A stretch of 64,000 nucleotides of DNA from Chitinophagaceae bacterium (lineage in GTDB: Bacteria; Bacteroidota; Bacteroidia; Chitinophagales; Chitinophagaceae), in the NCBI GenBank assembly GCA_027486835.1, contig JAIXOJ010000170.1, positions 31,240 to 95,239 on the forward strand, read 5' to 3'. Both the position numbers and the translations under genes were made by a program. Below, one piece after another: positions 35,154 through 42,921 of this stretch; position 1 is the stretch's first letter, and each line of letters starts with the position of its first letter. The notes below the pieces were generated by a model. The model made no database searches, was not told the origin of the DNA, and saw only the letters and a list, made by a program, of their open reading frames with translations.

Positions 35154-35320
35154 CTATTTTTTTGATGGGTTTTGATGTTTCGATGTTTTGATGTCGAAAT
35201 GGGCTTCACCCATCGCTATTGTATGTCGCCCCTTTTGGGGCTTTAGCTCCATTTGCTTGTACAATATTATTTTTTAAATGGGATTTAAAAGGCACTTAAT
35301 AATTTCAGCGGCTAAATTTT

Positions 35321-35340
35321 CCGAAAGTTTAAACTTTCGG
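35321..35340. repeat. Perfect 20-bp palindrome
   Basis: CCGAAAGTTTAAACTTTCGG is fully self-complementary. A shorter palindrome GCCCCTTTTGGGGC lies at 35228-35241. Both sit in the 300-base gap between the phosphatase and hisS, which holds no gene. I recall CCGAAAGTTT palindromes as dispersed intergenic elements in Bacteroidetes. Confidence 0.7.
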
Positions 35341-35456
35341 GAAGTTGATGTACGATTTTATCCCGTTTTAAGTACATACCATCACGGTACCCAATAATTT
35401 CATTTATTTACCAACAATAAAAGTTAAAATAACCACTAACCACTAATAACTAAGAT

Positions 35457-36854
35457 ATGGCCAAAGCAAACGTGAGTTTACCGCAAGGAACCAGAGATTT
35501 TTCAGCAGAAGTGGTGCGCAAACGCAACTACATTCTGCAAACCATCCGCGCTGTTTTTGAATTATATGGCTTTTCGCCGTTAGAAACGCCAGCTATGGAA
35601 AACCTAGAAACATTAATGGGTAAGTATGGCGAAGAAGGTGACAAACTGATTTTTAAAATACTCAACAATGGGCTAGATAACCCCACTAAGCAGGAAGCAT
35701 CAAGGGCTGAGTTTGAAAAAATACTTGCAGGAAAAAACACCAAGAACTTAACAGAAAGGGCTTTACGATACGACCTCACCATCCCATTCGCTAGATACGT
35801 GGCCATGAATGCAAACACACTTGCCATGCCATTTAAGCGTTACCAAATTCAACCAGTGTGGCGCGCCGACCGTCCGCAAAAGGGTAGATACCGGGAGTTT
35901 TACCAATGCGATGCCGATATAGTTGGTAGCACGAGTCTCTTGAACGAGGTAGAACTGATAAATATCTATGCTCAGGTATTTCATCGGCTTGGTATTCCTG
36001 TGGAAATTAGAATGAATAGCCGAAAAATATTGGCAGCCTTGGCGGAAACATGTGGTGGCTTAGACAAACTCACCGACATTACCATTGCCATTGACAAACT
36101 GGATAAAATAGGCATTGAGAAAGTAAAAGAAGAGCTCTTAACAAGGGGATTATTGCCCGAGCAGATAGCCACAATTGCAGCATATTTAGCCATCAATGGT
36201 AATAATGAAACAGTGTTGCAGGCTGCAAATGCCCTTATTGGTCAATCTGCTACAGGAAAAAGCGGTATAGCGGAAATCAACACGGTTTTGGGGTATCAAT
36301 CGCCCAATGCCCCCGCCGAATTGGTGGGCAACATGGTAGTTGATTTAACCTTGGCTAGGGGATTGAATTATTATACTGGAATTATTTTTGAAATAAAAGC
36401 CTTAGGGGTACAAATGGGTAGCATCGGCGGAGGCGGTCGGTATGATGATCTCACGAGTTTATTTGGTGTACCCAATATTCCTGGTGTGGGTATCAGTTTT
36501 GGCGTAGATAGGATTTACGACGTAATGGAAGAACTGAAAGCATTTCCAGCAACAGTAAATACCAATACCCAGTTCCTTTTCTTCAATCTAGGTGATGCTG
36601 AGGCCAAAACTGCTTTTCAATGGATGCAGCAGGCTAGGGTTGCGGGTATTAGCTGCGAATTGTATCATGAACAAGCTAAGCTTGATAAGCAATTTAAGTA
36701 TGCCGAGAAAAAAGGTATTCCCTCTGTCATCATCATTGGTAGCCAAGAATTGTTAGACCATACCTGCCTCATTAAAAACTTAGCCAGTGGTGAACAGAAA
36801 AGTCTATCCCAATCTGCGTTATTAGCCGCAATGCAAGCCCAAATAACTGGTTAA
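35457..36854 (+). CDS. hisS: Histidyl-tRNA synthetase
   Basis: 465-residue class II synthetase charging tRNA-His. Visible: N-terminal LPQGTRDFSAEVVRKRNYI, motif 2 QPVWRADRPQKGRYREFYQCDAD, the His-specific LARGLNYYTGIIFE and motif 3 IPGVGISFGVDRI, followed by a C-terminal anticodon-binding domain with SCELYHEQAKLDKQFKYAEKKGIP. The length is above the 420-430 of many bacteria because of a middle insertion, usual for Bacteroidetes. Confidence 0.96.
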   Translation: MAKANVSLPQGTRDFSAEVVRKRNYILQTIRAVFELYGFSPLETPAMENLETLMGKYGEEGDKLIFKILNNGLDNPTKQEASRAEFEKILAGKNTKNLTERALRYDLTIPFARYVAMNANTLAMPFKRYQIQPVWRADRPQKGRYREFYQCDADIVGSTSLLNEVELINIYAQVFHRLGIPVEIRMNSRKILAALAETCGGLDKLTDITIAIDKLDKIGIEKVKEELLTRGLLPEQIATIAAYLAINGNNETVLQAANALIGQSATGKSGIAEINTVLGYQSPNAPAELVGNMVVDLTLARGLNYYTGIIFEIKALGVQMGSIGGGGRYDDLTSLFGVPNIPGVGISFGVDRIYDVMEELKAFPATVNTNTQFLFFNLGDAEAKTAFQWMQQARVAGISCELYHEQAKLDKQFKYAEKKGIPSVIIIGSQELLDHTCLIKNLASGEQKSLSQSALLAAMQAQITG

Positions 36855-37084
36855 TAGCAAGGGCAAATGCCTAAATCAAAAATATTTTTTGTCAAAAGTT
36901 AAAGATTTACCAACATTTCACCCATATTTGCATTCATAACAAAAGAATAGACGTGTTACTGAAACAATTACATATTAATCCGAGTACTTGTAACCGCACC
37001 TTTAGCGAGGTGTCGCAAGCAATATGGGGGCAATTGTGTTGTCAGGAATAGAGTAACTTCTACTATATAACAGATTTCATACAG

Positions 37085-37116
37085 ACCCCCGCACCACAAA
37101 TGCGGGGGTTTTCTTT
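37085..37116 (+). terminator. Strong hairpin terminator about 230 bases past hisS
   Basis: Arms ACCCCCGC and GCGGGGGT with a nine-base loop, then TTTTC and a T-run. The 230 bases between hisS and this hairpin carry no open frame, so it ends either a long hisS 3' region or a separate small RNA. Confidence 0.7.
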
Positions 37117-37141
37117 TTTCACCCTTTAAATATTGTACATC

Positions 37142-37276
37142 ATGAAAACAATCAACCATTTTTTTCTTTTTTTCCAACATTGGGTGTTGGGGGTAAAATC
37201 GAAAATTGCTGAGCGCATGAATGAAATTGAGCAAGATGATTTTTTAGGTCCGGAAAGTTACAAGCAGGTGTATTGA
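37142..37276 (+). CDS. Candidate 44-residue small protein
   Basis: ATG 37142 to TGA 37276 gives a basic then acidic peptide: MKTINHFFLFFQHWVLGVKS at the front, ending GPESYKQVY. A short hydrophobic N-terminal half and helical KIAERMNEIEQDDF suggest a membrane-associated small protein. The case rests on context: it lies exactly between a terminator ending at 37116 and another starting at 37302, so it looks like its own transcript. No family recognised. Confidence 0.4.
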   Translation: MKTINHFFLFFQHWVLGVKSKIAERMNEIEQDDFLGPESYKQVY

Positions 37277-37301
37277 AGCGCACTGCATACGCTGATTGTA
37301 T

Positions 37302-37341
37302 AAAACCCGGTTCTTTCATCATTGAAATGCCGGGTTTTTTT
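37302..37341 (+). terminator. Terminator after the small-protein candidate
   Basis: AAAACCCGG and CCGGGTTTT arms with a 19-base loop and a T-run, 26 bases past the small ORF. The stretch from here to rtcB (37342-37594) has no gene. Confidence 0.65.
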
Positions 37342-37594
37342 GTGTCCATTATTGGTTCATTGTTACGAATAACCAGCCATTGATACATGCTATTTTCGAC
37401 CAGCTTTTCGCTTTCTATCAGCATCGCCGAACAGTTTTATGGTATTAACCCCCATTGTAACACCTAGTTAACTTAACAATCTTTTACATCGATAATCGAT
37501 AGGTTGTAATTACCCAAAAGACCTATTCGGGTTATCAAACAGCAGGAGTTAAATAAAAAAAGAACCCTTTAACTCCATTTCAAAAAATAAATTA

Positions 37595-39052
37595 ATGAAC
37601 AAATTATCCATTAGTGCAAAAGAGCTTCGAACGTTGGGATACCCAGAAGGCCCAGTGATTCCCGTAACCATGAATGTGGTAGAGAAGCATTATAAATTCC
37701 ACCAAAAAGACGAAGTAGTTCTGCTACTTCAATCTGTATTAGCTACACCAGAAGAATACAAAACATCTCCCACGCTAGGTATGATTGCTGAAAAACTCTT
37801 GCCCAAATCAAACCCAGCATTTGAGGGCATTGGTTTAAACGAAGTAGGAATTGAAGTAAGTGTATTTGGTGCGGAACATATCGATCAAAATGCCTTAAAT
37901 CAAATGTCTGTCGCTGCCAAACTGCCCATATCAGTTGCAGGCGCATTAATGCCTGATGCCCACCACGGCTATGGTTTGCCCATTGGGGGTGTATTGGCTA
38001 CCACCAATGCCATCATTCCTTATGGGGTAGGTGTGGATATTGGGTGTAGGATGTGTTTAAGTGTGTTTGATATTGACCCAAAAGAAATAAGTAACAAACC
38101 CTCCTTTTTTGCCCGCGAACTGGCCGAAGCAACCCTGTTTGGTAGCGGTTCACAGTTCAGAGAACCCTCCAACCATCCTATTATGGATCATGAAGCATTC
38201 GGTCAATTACCCTTGCTACAATCCTTGCATGGTAGGGCTTGGCGTCAATTGGGAAGTAGCGGTAGTGGCAACCATTTTGTAGAGTTTGGAGTAGTTGCAA
38301 TACCTGAAAAAGATGAAACGCTAGGTATTGAAGCCGGAAATTATATAGGCTTACTAAGCCATTCAGGATCTAGGGCATTGGGAGCCAATATTGCCAACCA
38401 TTACACCAAAGTGGCCATCGACAAACGACGTCTGCCGCAAGAAGCCAAAAATCTTGCTTGGTTGAGCCTCGACGAAGAAGCCGGACAAGAATACTGGATA
38501 GCAATGACGCTTGCGGGCGATTATGCCAGTGCTTGTCACCATATCATTCACGATAAAATTGCGAAGCAGTTAGGTAGAACCGCAATAAAGCGCGTGGAAA
38601 ATCACCACAATTTTGCTTGGAAGGAAACCCACCTTGGAAAAGAAGTGATTGTGCACCGCAAAGGCGCAACACCGGCTAACAAAAATGTTTTGGGAATCAT
38701 CCCTGGCAGCATGACAGCCGATGGATTTATTGTGAAAGGAAAGGGCGAAGCCAGTGCTTTACACTCTGCCAGCCATGGTGCAGGCCGCAAAATGAGTAGG
38801 ACACAAGCTTTATCCGCTATCACCCAAAAAAGCCTTAACGAGATTTTGGAAAAACATAGCGTAAAGCTATTAGGCGGCGGGCTTGATGAAGCACCTTATG
38901 CCTATAAAGATATCGAAGCGGTAATGCAAAGTCAAACCCAATTAGTGGAGGTAATTGGTCGATTTACGCCAAAGATTGTAAAAATGTGTGGTGCAGAAAC
39001 CAACCAATGGCGTAACCCCAAGAAAACCAAAAAGCAAATCGAGGGAGAGTAA
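37595..39052 (+). CDS. rtcB: RNA ligase RtcB (3'-phosphate/5'-hydroxyl joining)
   Basis: 485-residue GTP-dependent RNA ligase that joins 2',3'-cyclic phosphate or 3'-phosphate ends to 5'-OH ends. Family motifs in order: PDAHHGYGLPIGGV (D121), GVDIGCRM with metal ligand C151, SSGSGNHFVEFG, LSHSGSRALG, HHNFAW, RKGATPA, IPGSMTADGFIVKG and SASHGAGRKMSR with the His that takes GMP. All are present. It stands alone; no archease or RtcA/RtcR gene is adjacent. Probably used for tRNA or rRNA repair after endonuclease damage. Confidence 0.95.
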   Translation: MNKLSISAKELRTLGYPEGPVIPVTMNVVEKHYKFHQKDEVVLLLQSVLATPEEYKTSPTLGMIAEKLLPKSNPAFEGIGLNEVGIEVSVFGAEHIDQNALNQMSVAAKLPISVAGALMPDAHHGYGLPIGGVLATTNAIIPYGVGVDIGCRMCLSVFDIDPKEISNKPSFFARELAEATLFGSGSQFREPSNHPIMDHEAFGQLPLLQSLHGRAWRQLGSSGSGNHFVEFGVVAIPEKDETLGIEAGNYIGLLSHSGSRALGANIANHYTKVAIDKRRLPQEAKNLAWLSLDEEAGQEYWIAMTLAGDYASACHHIIHDKIAKQLGRTAIKRVENHHNFAWKETHLGKEVIVHRKGATPANKNVLGIIPGSMTADGFIVKGKGEASALHSASHGAGRKMSRTQALSAITQKSLNEILEKHSVKLLGGGLDEAPYAYKDIEAVMQSQTQLVEVIGRFTPKIVKMCGAETNQWRNPKKTKKQIEGE

Positions 39053-39139
39053 GCGATTATTATTCAAGGAGCTATTGTTGCAAAAGGAAGTGGTCTATCG
39101 AGTTTAGACACCTCCACAAAACAGATTAACTGTATTCTT

Positions 39140-39641
39140 TTATTACACAGAGTACCACAGAGTTTACACAGAGTTTCACAGAGATCATTAGTATTTACTC
39201 TGTGTATCTCAGTGTCTTCTCTGTGCATCTCAGAGAAATTTTATATTATGCTGAGTACCACAGAGTTTCACAGAGATCAGTAGAATTTACTCTGTGTAAC
39301 TCAGTGTCTCCTCTGTGTATCTCAGTGAAATTTTTTATTACACGGAGCACCACAGAGTTTTCACAGAGTTTCACGGAGATTAGTAGTATTTACTCTGTGT
39401 AACTCAGTGTCTTCTTTGTGCATCTCAGTGAAATTTTATATTACGCTGAGTACCACAGAGTTTCAAAGAGATCATTAGTATTTACTCTGTGTAACTCAGT
39501 GTCTTCTCTGTGTATCTCTGTGAAATTTTATATTACGCTGAGTACCACAGAGTTTCACAGAAATTAGTAGTATTTACTCTGTGTAACTCAGTGTTTTCTC
39601 TGTGTATCTCAGTGAAATTTTTTATTACACGCAACACCAGA
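39140..39641. repeat. Palindromic CACAGAG/CTCTGTG repeat array, about five units of ~92 bp
   Basis: Tandem units with period of about 91-105 bases (CTGAG landmarks near 39251, 39343, 39446 and 39538). Each has a left arm GAGTACCACAGAGTTTCACAG, a centre AGTAGTATTTA and a right arm CTCTGTGTAACTCAGTG plus CTCTGTGTATCTCAGTG, so arms are mutually inverted. The array ends five bases before the stop codon of the GxxExxY gene. Confidence 0.92.
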
Positions 39642-39645
39642 GAGG

Positions 39646-40017
39646 TTAATATTTGTAGCGTTTGATTCCATTTTTTAAGAGCGTTACATTAAAATTGATA
39701 AGTAAACCAAGGGTTTTATTGGCAAACTTCATATAGGTTAATATTTGTGCTTCATGTACAAGAGCAAATGCATCTACAGTTTTCAGTTCAACCACTACGC
39801 AGTTTTCTACCAGAATATCAATTCTATAACCACATTCTAGTTTTACATCTTTATACACAACAGGCACAGCAACTTGCCGTTGGGTTCTTAATCCCGCCTT
39901 CCTTATTTCAAAATCTAGGCATTCTTCATATGCAGATTCTAGCAATCCTGGTCCTAAGGTTTTATGCACCTCAATTGCACATCCAATTATTGTTTCTGTT
40001 ATTTGATTAATCTCCAT
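39646..40017 (-). CDS. GxxExxY protein (PD-(D/E)XK nuclease-like)
   Basis: 123 residues. The naming motif is at G24-x2-E27-x2-Y30 (GPGLLESAY), after the usual [18 protein letters not shown]-(D/E)XK core is visible: RIDILV with D67, then VVVELK with E77 and K79, and helix residue Q91. The complete core suggests an active nuclease fold; no biological role is established for the family that I know of. Both sides are packed against palindromic repeats: five bases after the stop and about 19 bases before the start. That arrangement suggests the gene and repeats move or are maintained together. Confidence 0.88.
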   Translation of the reverse strand: MEINQITETIIGCAIEVHKTLGPGLLESAYEECLDFEIRKAGLRTQRQVAVPVVYKDVKLECGYRIDILVENCVVVELKTVDAFALVHEAQILTYMKFANKTLGLLINFNVTLLKNGIKRYKY

Positions 40018-40035
40018 AATTCGTAATTCCTTTGT

Positions 40036-40156
40036 GGTACTCAGTGTCTTCTCTGTGTATCTCAGTGAAATTTTTTATTACGCTGAGATACACAGAGTTT
40101 CACAGAGATCAGTAGTATTTACTCTGTGTCTTCTCTGTGCAACTCTGTGAAATTAC
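40036..40156. repeat. Palindromic CACAGAG/CTCTGTG repeat, right flank of the GxxExxY gene
   Basis: One and a half units of the same family: GTACTCAGTGTCTTCTCTGTG, then a complete unit with the AGTAGTATTTACTCTGTG centre identical to the left array. It lies on the start-codon side of the GxxExxY gene. The remaining 230 bases up to the TonB gene show only its promoter. Confidence 0.9.
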
Positions 40157-40356
40157 AACAAGTGCTATCAATCAAAATATTTATGAAATGCAAAACCTTC
40201 CAATTACCCTACCGAGCCTCACATTAAAAAGGGATGTTCATTTGGTACTAAGTACTTAACTGTCACCCAAAACTTTTATTCTCAAAAGCCCTAAAATATT
40301 GTTTCCACATAAATTTCTTGAAAACAATTATGTAAAGCTTACTTTTCAACATCATG

Positions 40357-40385
40357 TTGATTATTCATTAGTAACACTAGGTTTG
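40357..40385 (+). promoter_or_regulatory. Promoter for the TonB-folC unit
   Basis: TTG at 40357-40359, an 18-base spacer and TAGGTTTG at 40378-40385, a full -7 match. It ends one base before ATG 40387, so transcription would begin after that ATG; this favours translation from the next in-frame ATG at 40405. Confidence 0.5.
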
Positions 40386-40386
40386 T

Positions 40387-41238
40387 ATGACAAATAATTC
40401 CACGATGCAGAACAATTTTGAGCGGGAGAAGAATACCAAAGCAGCGGGCATAACGCTTTTGCTGAGTATCATTTTATTTATTGTATTCACTTTCATCCGA
40501 TGGACAATACCGCAGGAAGTGCCCCCGCCTGTAGAAACGGGCATTGAAGTAAACCTAGGCAATAGCGAATCGGGCAATGAAAGTGCCTCCACCGCTCAAC
40601 AACCTGGCGATCCAGCTAACGACAATACAGCCATCAATGCGGCACAACCGATCACCGAACCCAATACCCCTTTGCCCCAACCTGTGGATGCTGACCCCAA
40701 CGAAGCGAGTACTGTTACAGTGCCCAAACCTACTGCTGAACCCAAAAAAACACCAACCGTTACCCCTCCACCCATGGTAGCAAGAGCCCAAATGGGTAAG
40801 CTTGATGGGGGAAAAGACAATGGTGGTAATCACGGCGATAGCTATGATGGTACTCCAAGAGAGGGTAGCGATAACAAAGGGGATGGCAACAAAGGAAGAC
40901 CCAATGGAACGCCCAATGGGGATAGTTATGAAGGCAACGCTGCATCTGGTAATAAAGGCATCGTCATAAAAAGTGGTTTGAAAGGACGGAAGATTAATAA
41001 GTACCCCACATTCGAGGATGATTTTAATGAAAATGCAAAAATTGCGGTGGACATTACAGTTGATACCAAAGGAAACGTAATTGAAGCAACTGTAAATCCT
41101 AAAGCTGGCACCACCACACCTAATAAAAGCATGTGGAACATTGCCATTAGAAAAGCAAAAGAATTAAAACTAACCCCCGCAACAGAAGATGTAGAAAAGG
41201 GTACCATTGTTTTCAATTTTAGACTAAAAGAAGACTAG
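40387..41238 (+). CDS. TonB-type energy transducer protein
   Basis: Up to 283 residues (277 if started at ATG 40405, which the promoter position favours). One N-terminal transmembrane helix (ITLLLSIILFIVFTFI), a long Pro/Asn/Gly-rich periplasmic linker (PTAEPKKTPTVTPPPMVA, then NGGN/GDGNKG runs) and a C-terminal TonB-like domain with KIAVDITVDTKGNVIEATVNP. It would couple the proton gradient to outer-membrane receptors together with ExbB/ExbD, which are not in this window; the 370-base upstream gap is repeat DNA, so the usual exbB-exbD-tonB order may have been broken here. Confidence 0.78.
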   Translation: MTNNSTMQNNFEREKNTKAAGITLLLSIILFIVFTFIRWTIPQEVPPPVETGIEVNLGNSESGNESASTAQQPGDPANDNTAINAAQPITEPNTPLPQPVDADPNEASTVTVPKPTAEPKKTPTVTPPPMVARAQMGKLDGGKDNGGNHGDSYDGTPREGSDNKGDGNKGRPNGTPNGDSYEGNAASGNKGIVIKSGLKGRKINKYPTFEDDFNENAKIAVDITVDTKGNVIEATVNPKAGTTTPNKSMWNIAIRKAKELKLTPATEDVEKGTIVFNFRLKED

Positions 41239-41304
41239 TTTTTCAGCTTAATTACCATCAAACAATGCACCACTGTCCAAAGCTACAGGGTAGATTGTTG
41301 ACAC

Positions 41305-41340
41305 AAAACCCGTCATGATTTTACAATCTGACGGGTTTTC
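41305..41340 (+). terminator. Terminator between the TonB gene and folC
   Basis: Perfect AAAACCCGTCA and TGACGGGTTTT arms with a 13-base loop, followed by TC and T-rich DNA. It lies 35 bases before folC, so the two genes may be only partly co-transcribed. Confidence 0.75.
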
Positions 41341-41374
41341 TTTGTTTTATTTGCGCAAATAGAACCTTAATAAG

Positions 41375-42685
41375 ATGTCTCTGAATTATCAGCAAACGAT
41401 AGAATATCTTTTTGAAAAGTTGCCCATGTTTAGCCATATTGGCGCATCGGCCATTAAAAAAGATTTAACCAATACCATTGCCCTTTGCGAAGCGTTGGGA
41501 AATCCACATCATCAATTCAAGTCAATTCATGTTGCGGGAACCAATGGCAAGGGTAGCACCAGCCACATGTTAGCTTCATTGTTACAAGAAGCTGGCTATA
41601 AAACTGGACTTTATACTTCTCCACATTTAACCGACTTTAGAGAGCGGATTAAGGTAAATGGGGTTATGTGTAGTGAGCGTTTTGTAATGGACTTCACAGA
41701 ACGCATCCGCCCATTGATTGAATCCATCGAACCTTCTTTTTTTGAAATTACCGTGGCCATGGCTTTTGCCTACTTTGCCGAACAGCAAGTGGACATTGCC
41801 GTAATTGAAGTGGGGCTGGGAGGCAGGTTAGACAGCACAAACATTATTCAACCCATTTTATCCATTATCACCAACATTGGATGGGATCACATGAGTTTAT
41901 TGGGTAATACCCTACCAGCTATTGCCTCAGAAAAAGCAGGCATCATCAAACCAAATACCCCTGTAGTAATTGGGGAATTTTTGTCAGAAACCAAACCCGT
42001 TTTTGAAGCAAAAGCAACACAGGAAAATGCACCTATGTTTTTTGCGCAGCAGTTGCATCAGGTGGTGGATACCCAAGTTACGGCACATCGGCTTGAGGTA
42101 GAAGTAGCGCACCTGATAAGGAATGAACATGAAACGTACTCGCTTGATTTAACTGGACTATACCAGACCCACAATTTGCTCACCGTTTTAGAAGCTACAC
42201 ATCAACTGCAAACAATTGGTTTTCCTACTGAAAAGCATACCCTGCACACTGCTTTACAGCACGTGAAAAAAAATACTGGCCTTCATGGACGCTGGGAATT
42301 ACTGCATGAACACCCCCAAATTATTGCGGATGTGGGTCATAACGAAGACGGTATGCGCCAAATTGTGGCACAATTAGAGCATTCTCATTTTAACCATCTG
42401 CATATAGTTATTGGCATGGCCAAAGACAAGGCCGTGGATCAAGTGTTGGCCTTATTGCCTACTTACGCTAACTATTATTTTACCAAAGCCCAAATACCTA
42501 GAGCTTTGAATGAGCAAAGCTTACAAACCCAAGCTGCCGCATTTAACCTTGAGGGTCATGCCTATGAAAACGTGCAGTCTGCATTACAGTCAGCCGTAGA
42601 TAAGGCGCAAGAAAATGACTTGATTTTGGTTTGTGGGAGTGTATTTGTTGTGGGCGAAATCAATCTTGGACTAATACGATTTTAG
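41375..42685 (+). CDS. folC: Dihydrofolate synthase / folylpolyglutamate synthase
   Basis: 436-residue Mur-ligase-type enzyme that adds glutamate to dihydropteroate and folates. ATP loop AGTNGKGSTSHMLASLL (about 55-70), TSPHLTDFRERIKVNG folate-binding loop, and IEVGLGGRLDSTNII are all family signatures; the C-terminal domain contains HGRWELL and VGHNEDGM. TATTTG-like sequence in the upstream T-rich DNA may give a second promoter. Follows the TonB gene. Confidence 0.94.
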   Translation: MSLNYQQTIEYLFEKLPMFSHIGASAIKKDLTNTIALCEALGNPHHQFKSIHVAGTNGKGSTSHMLASLLQEAGYKTGLYTSPHLTDFRERIKVNGVMCSERFVMDFTERIRPLIESIEPSFFEITVAMAFAYFAEQQVDIAVIEVGLGGRLDSTNIIQPILSIITNIGWDHMSLLGNTLPAIASEKAGIIKPNTPVVIGEFLSETKPVFEAKATQENAPMFFAQQLHQVVDTQVTAHRLEVEVAHLIRNEHETYSLDLTGLYQTHNLLTVLEATHQLQTIGFPTEKHTLHTALQHVKKNTGLHGRWELLHEHPQIIADVGHNEDGMRQIVAQLEHSHFNHLHIVIGMAKDKAVDQVLALLPTYANYYFTKAQIPRALNEQSLQTQAAAFNLEGHAYENVQSALQSAVDKAQENDLILVCGSVFVVGEINLGLIRF

Positions 42686-42921
42686 TGATTATCAAATAAA
42701 TAGGAGAGAGGTGCATCCTAAGTTAGCATGATGGCAAGTACCTATCATTAATTGGGGAGAAGCCCTATACGGCTGCCCCAACAAATAATATCAGTAAATA
42801 CATGAAGGTTGATACTTTTACCAACGCCGAAGTGGTTGCTTAGCCATAATTAAAAATTAATTGTAGCCAACTAACTGCCACCACCTATCGATAATTTTCT
42901 CACCTCATATTTTGACATATT

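Noticed and set aside
37247..37275. AGGTCCGGAAAG resembling the SRP RNA tip loop
   Set aside because: The bases after GGAA do not close the tetraloop stem and the rest of the SRP hairpin is missing; it is coding sequence of the 44-codon ORF.
39202..39402. Plus-strand ORF inside the palindromic array
   Set aside because: Also a translation of the repeat units, with no independent start context.
39140..40156. CRISPR array
   Set aside because: The regular spacing recalls one, but the units are adjacent ~92-bp palindromes with conserved sequence between landmarks; there are no unique spacers and no cas genes.
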